Positions 63,546 through 64,000 of a stretch of DNA of 64,000 bases are shown here, one piece after another; position 1 is the first letter of the stretch; each line of letters opens with the position of its first letter. The DNA comes from Chitinophaga fulva (GTDB lineage Bacteria; Bacteroidota; Bacteroidia; Chitinophagales; Chitinophagaceae): contig NZ_JABBGC010000001.1 of the NCBI RefSeq assembly GCF_012927205.1, positions 1,984,001 through 2,048,000 of the forward strand. Direction: 5' to 3'. A program made the position numbers and the translations under genes. A model generated the notes under the pieces. It made no database searches, had not been told where the DNA came from, and worked only from the letters and a program-made list of their open reading frames with translations.

Positions 63546-64000
63546 ATGTCATTAATAGATAAAGTACTCAATACACCGGAATTAACTAATCAGCCACCAG
63601 TACTGGTGGATATCGGAGCATCGGGCGCCATCCATTTCAGGTGGAAGAAGATCGCGAAATATGCTGTCTGCATTGCGTTTGATCCGGATGACCGGAAGTA
63701 CGGTTACATTGTTAAAGAGAACGATAATTACCGGAAACTGTATGTTTTTAACTGCGTGGTGGCAGATGCTTCCAGCGATGGGCAACCGTTCTATCTTACG
63801 CAATCACCTTACTGCTCCAGCTTTCTGGTACCCCGCACAGAGGATTTAAAGCCTTATGCTTTTGCGGATAAATTTGAAGTAGAAAGGGAAACCAAACTGA
63901 TGACCCGTACCATCCCGGAGGTGTTGCAAGAGCTGAATATCGGGTACATCGACTGGTTCAAGACCGACTCACAGGGACTGGACCTGCGTATTTTCCAGTC
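63546..64000 (+). CDS. FkbM-like SAM-dependent methyltransferase, 5' part (runs off window)
   Basis: Open from ATG 63546 to the end of the window (about 151 residues, no stop). It shows VLVDIGASGAIHFRWKK (SAM motif I), IAFDPDDRKYG with the acidic residue after strand 2, and YIDWFKTDSQGLDLRIF, which corresponds to the FkbM KxDxEG motif with Ser-Gln in place of the usual residues. The C-terminal part is missing. Substrate unknown; FkbM proteins often modify sugars. Confidence 0.72.
   Translation, partial: MSLIDKVLNTPELTNQPPVLVDIGASGAIHFRWKKIAKYAVCIAFDPDDRKYGYIVKENDNYRKLYVFNCVVADASSDGQPFYLTQSPYCSSFLVPRTEDLKPYAFADKFEVERETKLMTRTIPEVLQELNIGYIDWFKTDSQGLDLRIFQ

Overview
The window looks like a chromosome segment of a Bacteroidota bacterium close to Chitinophaga. 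It has three SusC/SusD-type outer-membrane pairs, PKD-domain surface lipoproteins, a transmembrane Reg_prop/Y_Y_Y regulator and a LytTR two-component pair. Where a promoter can be read, it has the Bacteroidota form (TTTG, about 19 nt, TAnnTTTG), and Shine-Dalgarno sequences are mostly absent. The genus is an inference; no rRNA or universal marker is present.

Layout. 1-5 kb: unsaturated-uronate catabolism (DUF4861, kduD, LacI regulator, GH88, DUF2264). 5-9.6 kb: a Pls/PosA-type single-module NRPS, whose specificity residues suggest a basic amino acid, followed 9 nt later by a GNAT acetyltransferase. 10.5-15.1 kb: a SusC/SusD pair without enzymes. 15.3-21.3 kb: an Ada-like DNA methyltransferase, a di-CxxCH cytochrome, an RhlE-type helicase, DUF2252, KTSC and GlxA-like genes. 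21.4-27.1 kb: a LytS/LytTR two-component pair followed by a tightly overlapping four-gene envelope operon that I do not recognise.

27.06-30.65 kb is the most striking part. A Ro60/Rsr (TROVE) gene and a divergent WYL regulator adjoin about 0.9 kb of non-coding DNA. Read on the minus strand, this DNA holds five tandem Y-RNA-like units that share a 26-nt motif, a closing stem with a bulged C, and a covarying second helix. Three of the five carry a circularly permuted tRNA mimic (T-arm, then an acceptor stem closed by a small loop, then a D-arm). A sixth RNA next to rsr is a tRNA mimic in normal order with open acceptor ends. I read the locus as a multi-RNA Ro/Y-RNA system.

30.7-41.6 kb: a beta-glucan (laminarin-type) utilisation locus with a GH16, two PKD lipoproteins, SusD, SusC and a divergent membrane regulator; three ACTACATCAT repeats lie in the shared promoter region. 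42-49.3 kb: a ROK regulator, SusC, a SusD-like lipoprotein and a LysR regulator. 49.5-64 kb: a possible orphan small RNA or attenuator, a rhomboid that lacks its catalytic His, a DUF5686 protein, a small ADP-ribosyltransferase-like toxin/antitoxin candidate flanked by degenerate duplications, small stress and regulatory genes, a DsrE/TsdA-like sulfur-redox operon, an archaemetzincin, a putative zinc protease and a truncated FkbM-like methyltransferase.

All assignments come from reading the sequence by eye. No database search or folding program was run.
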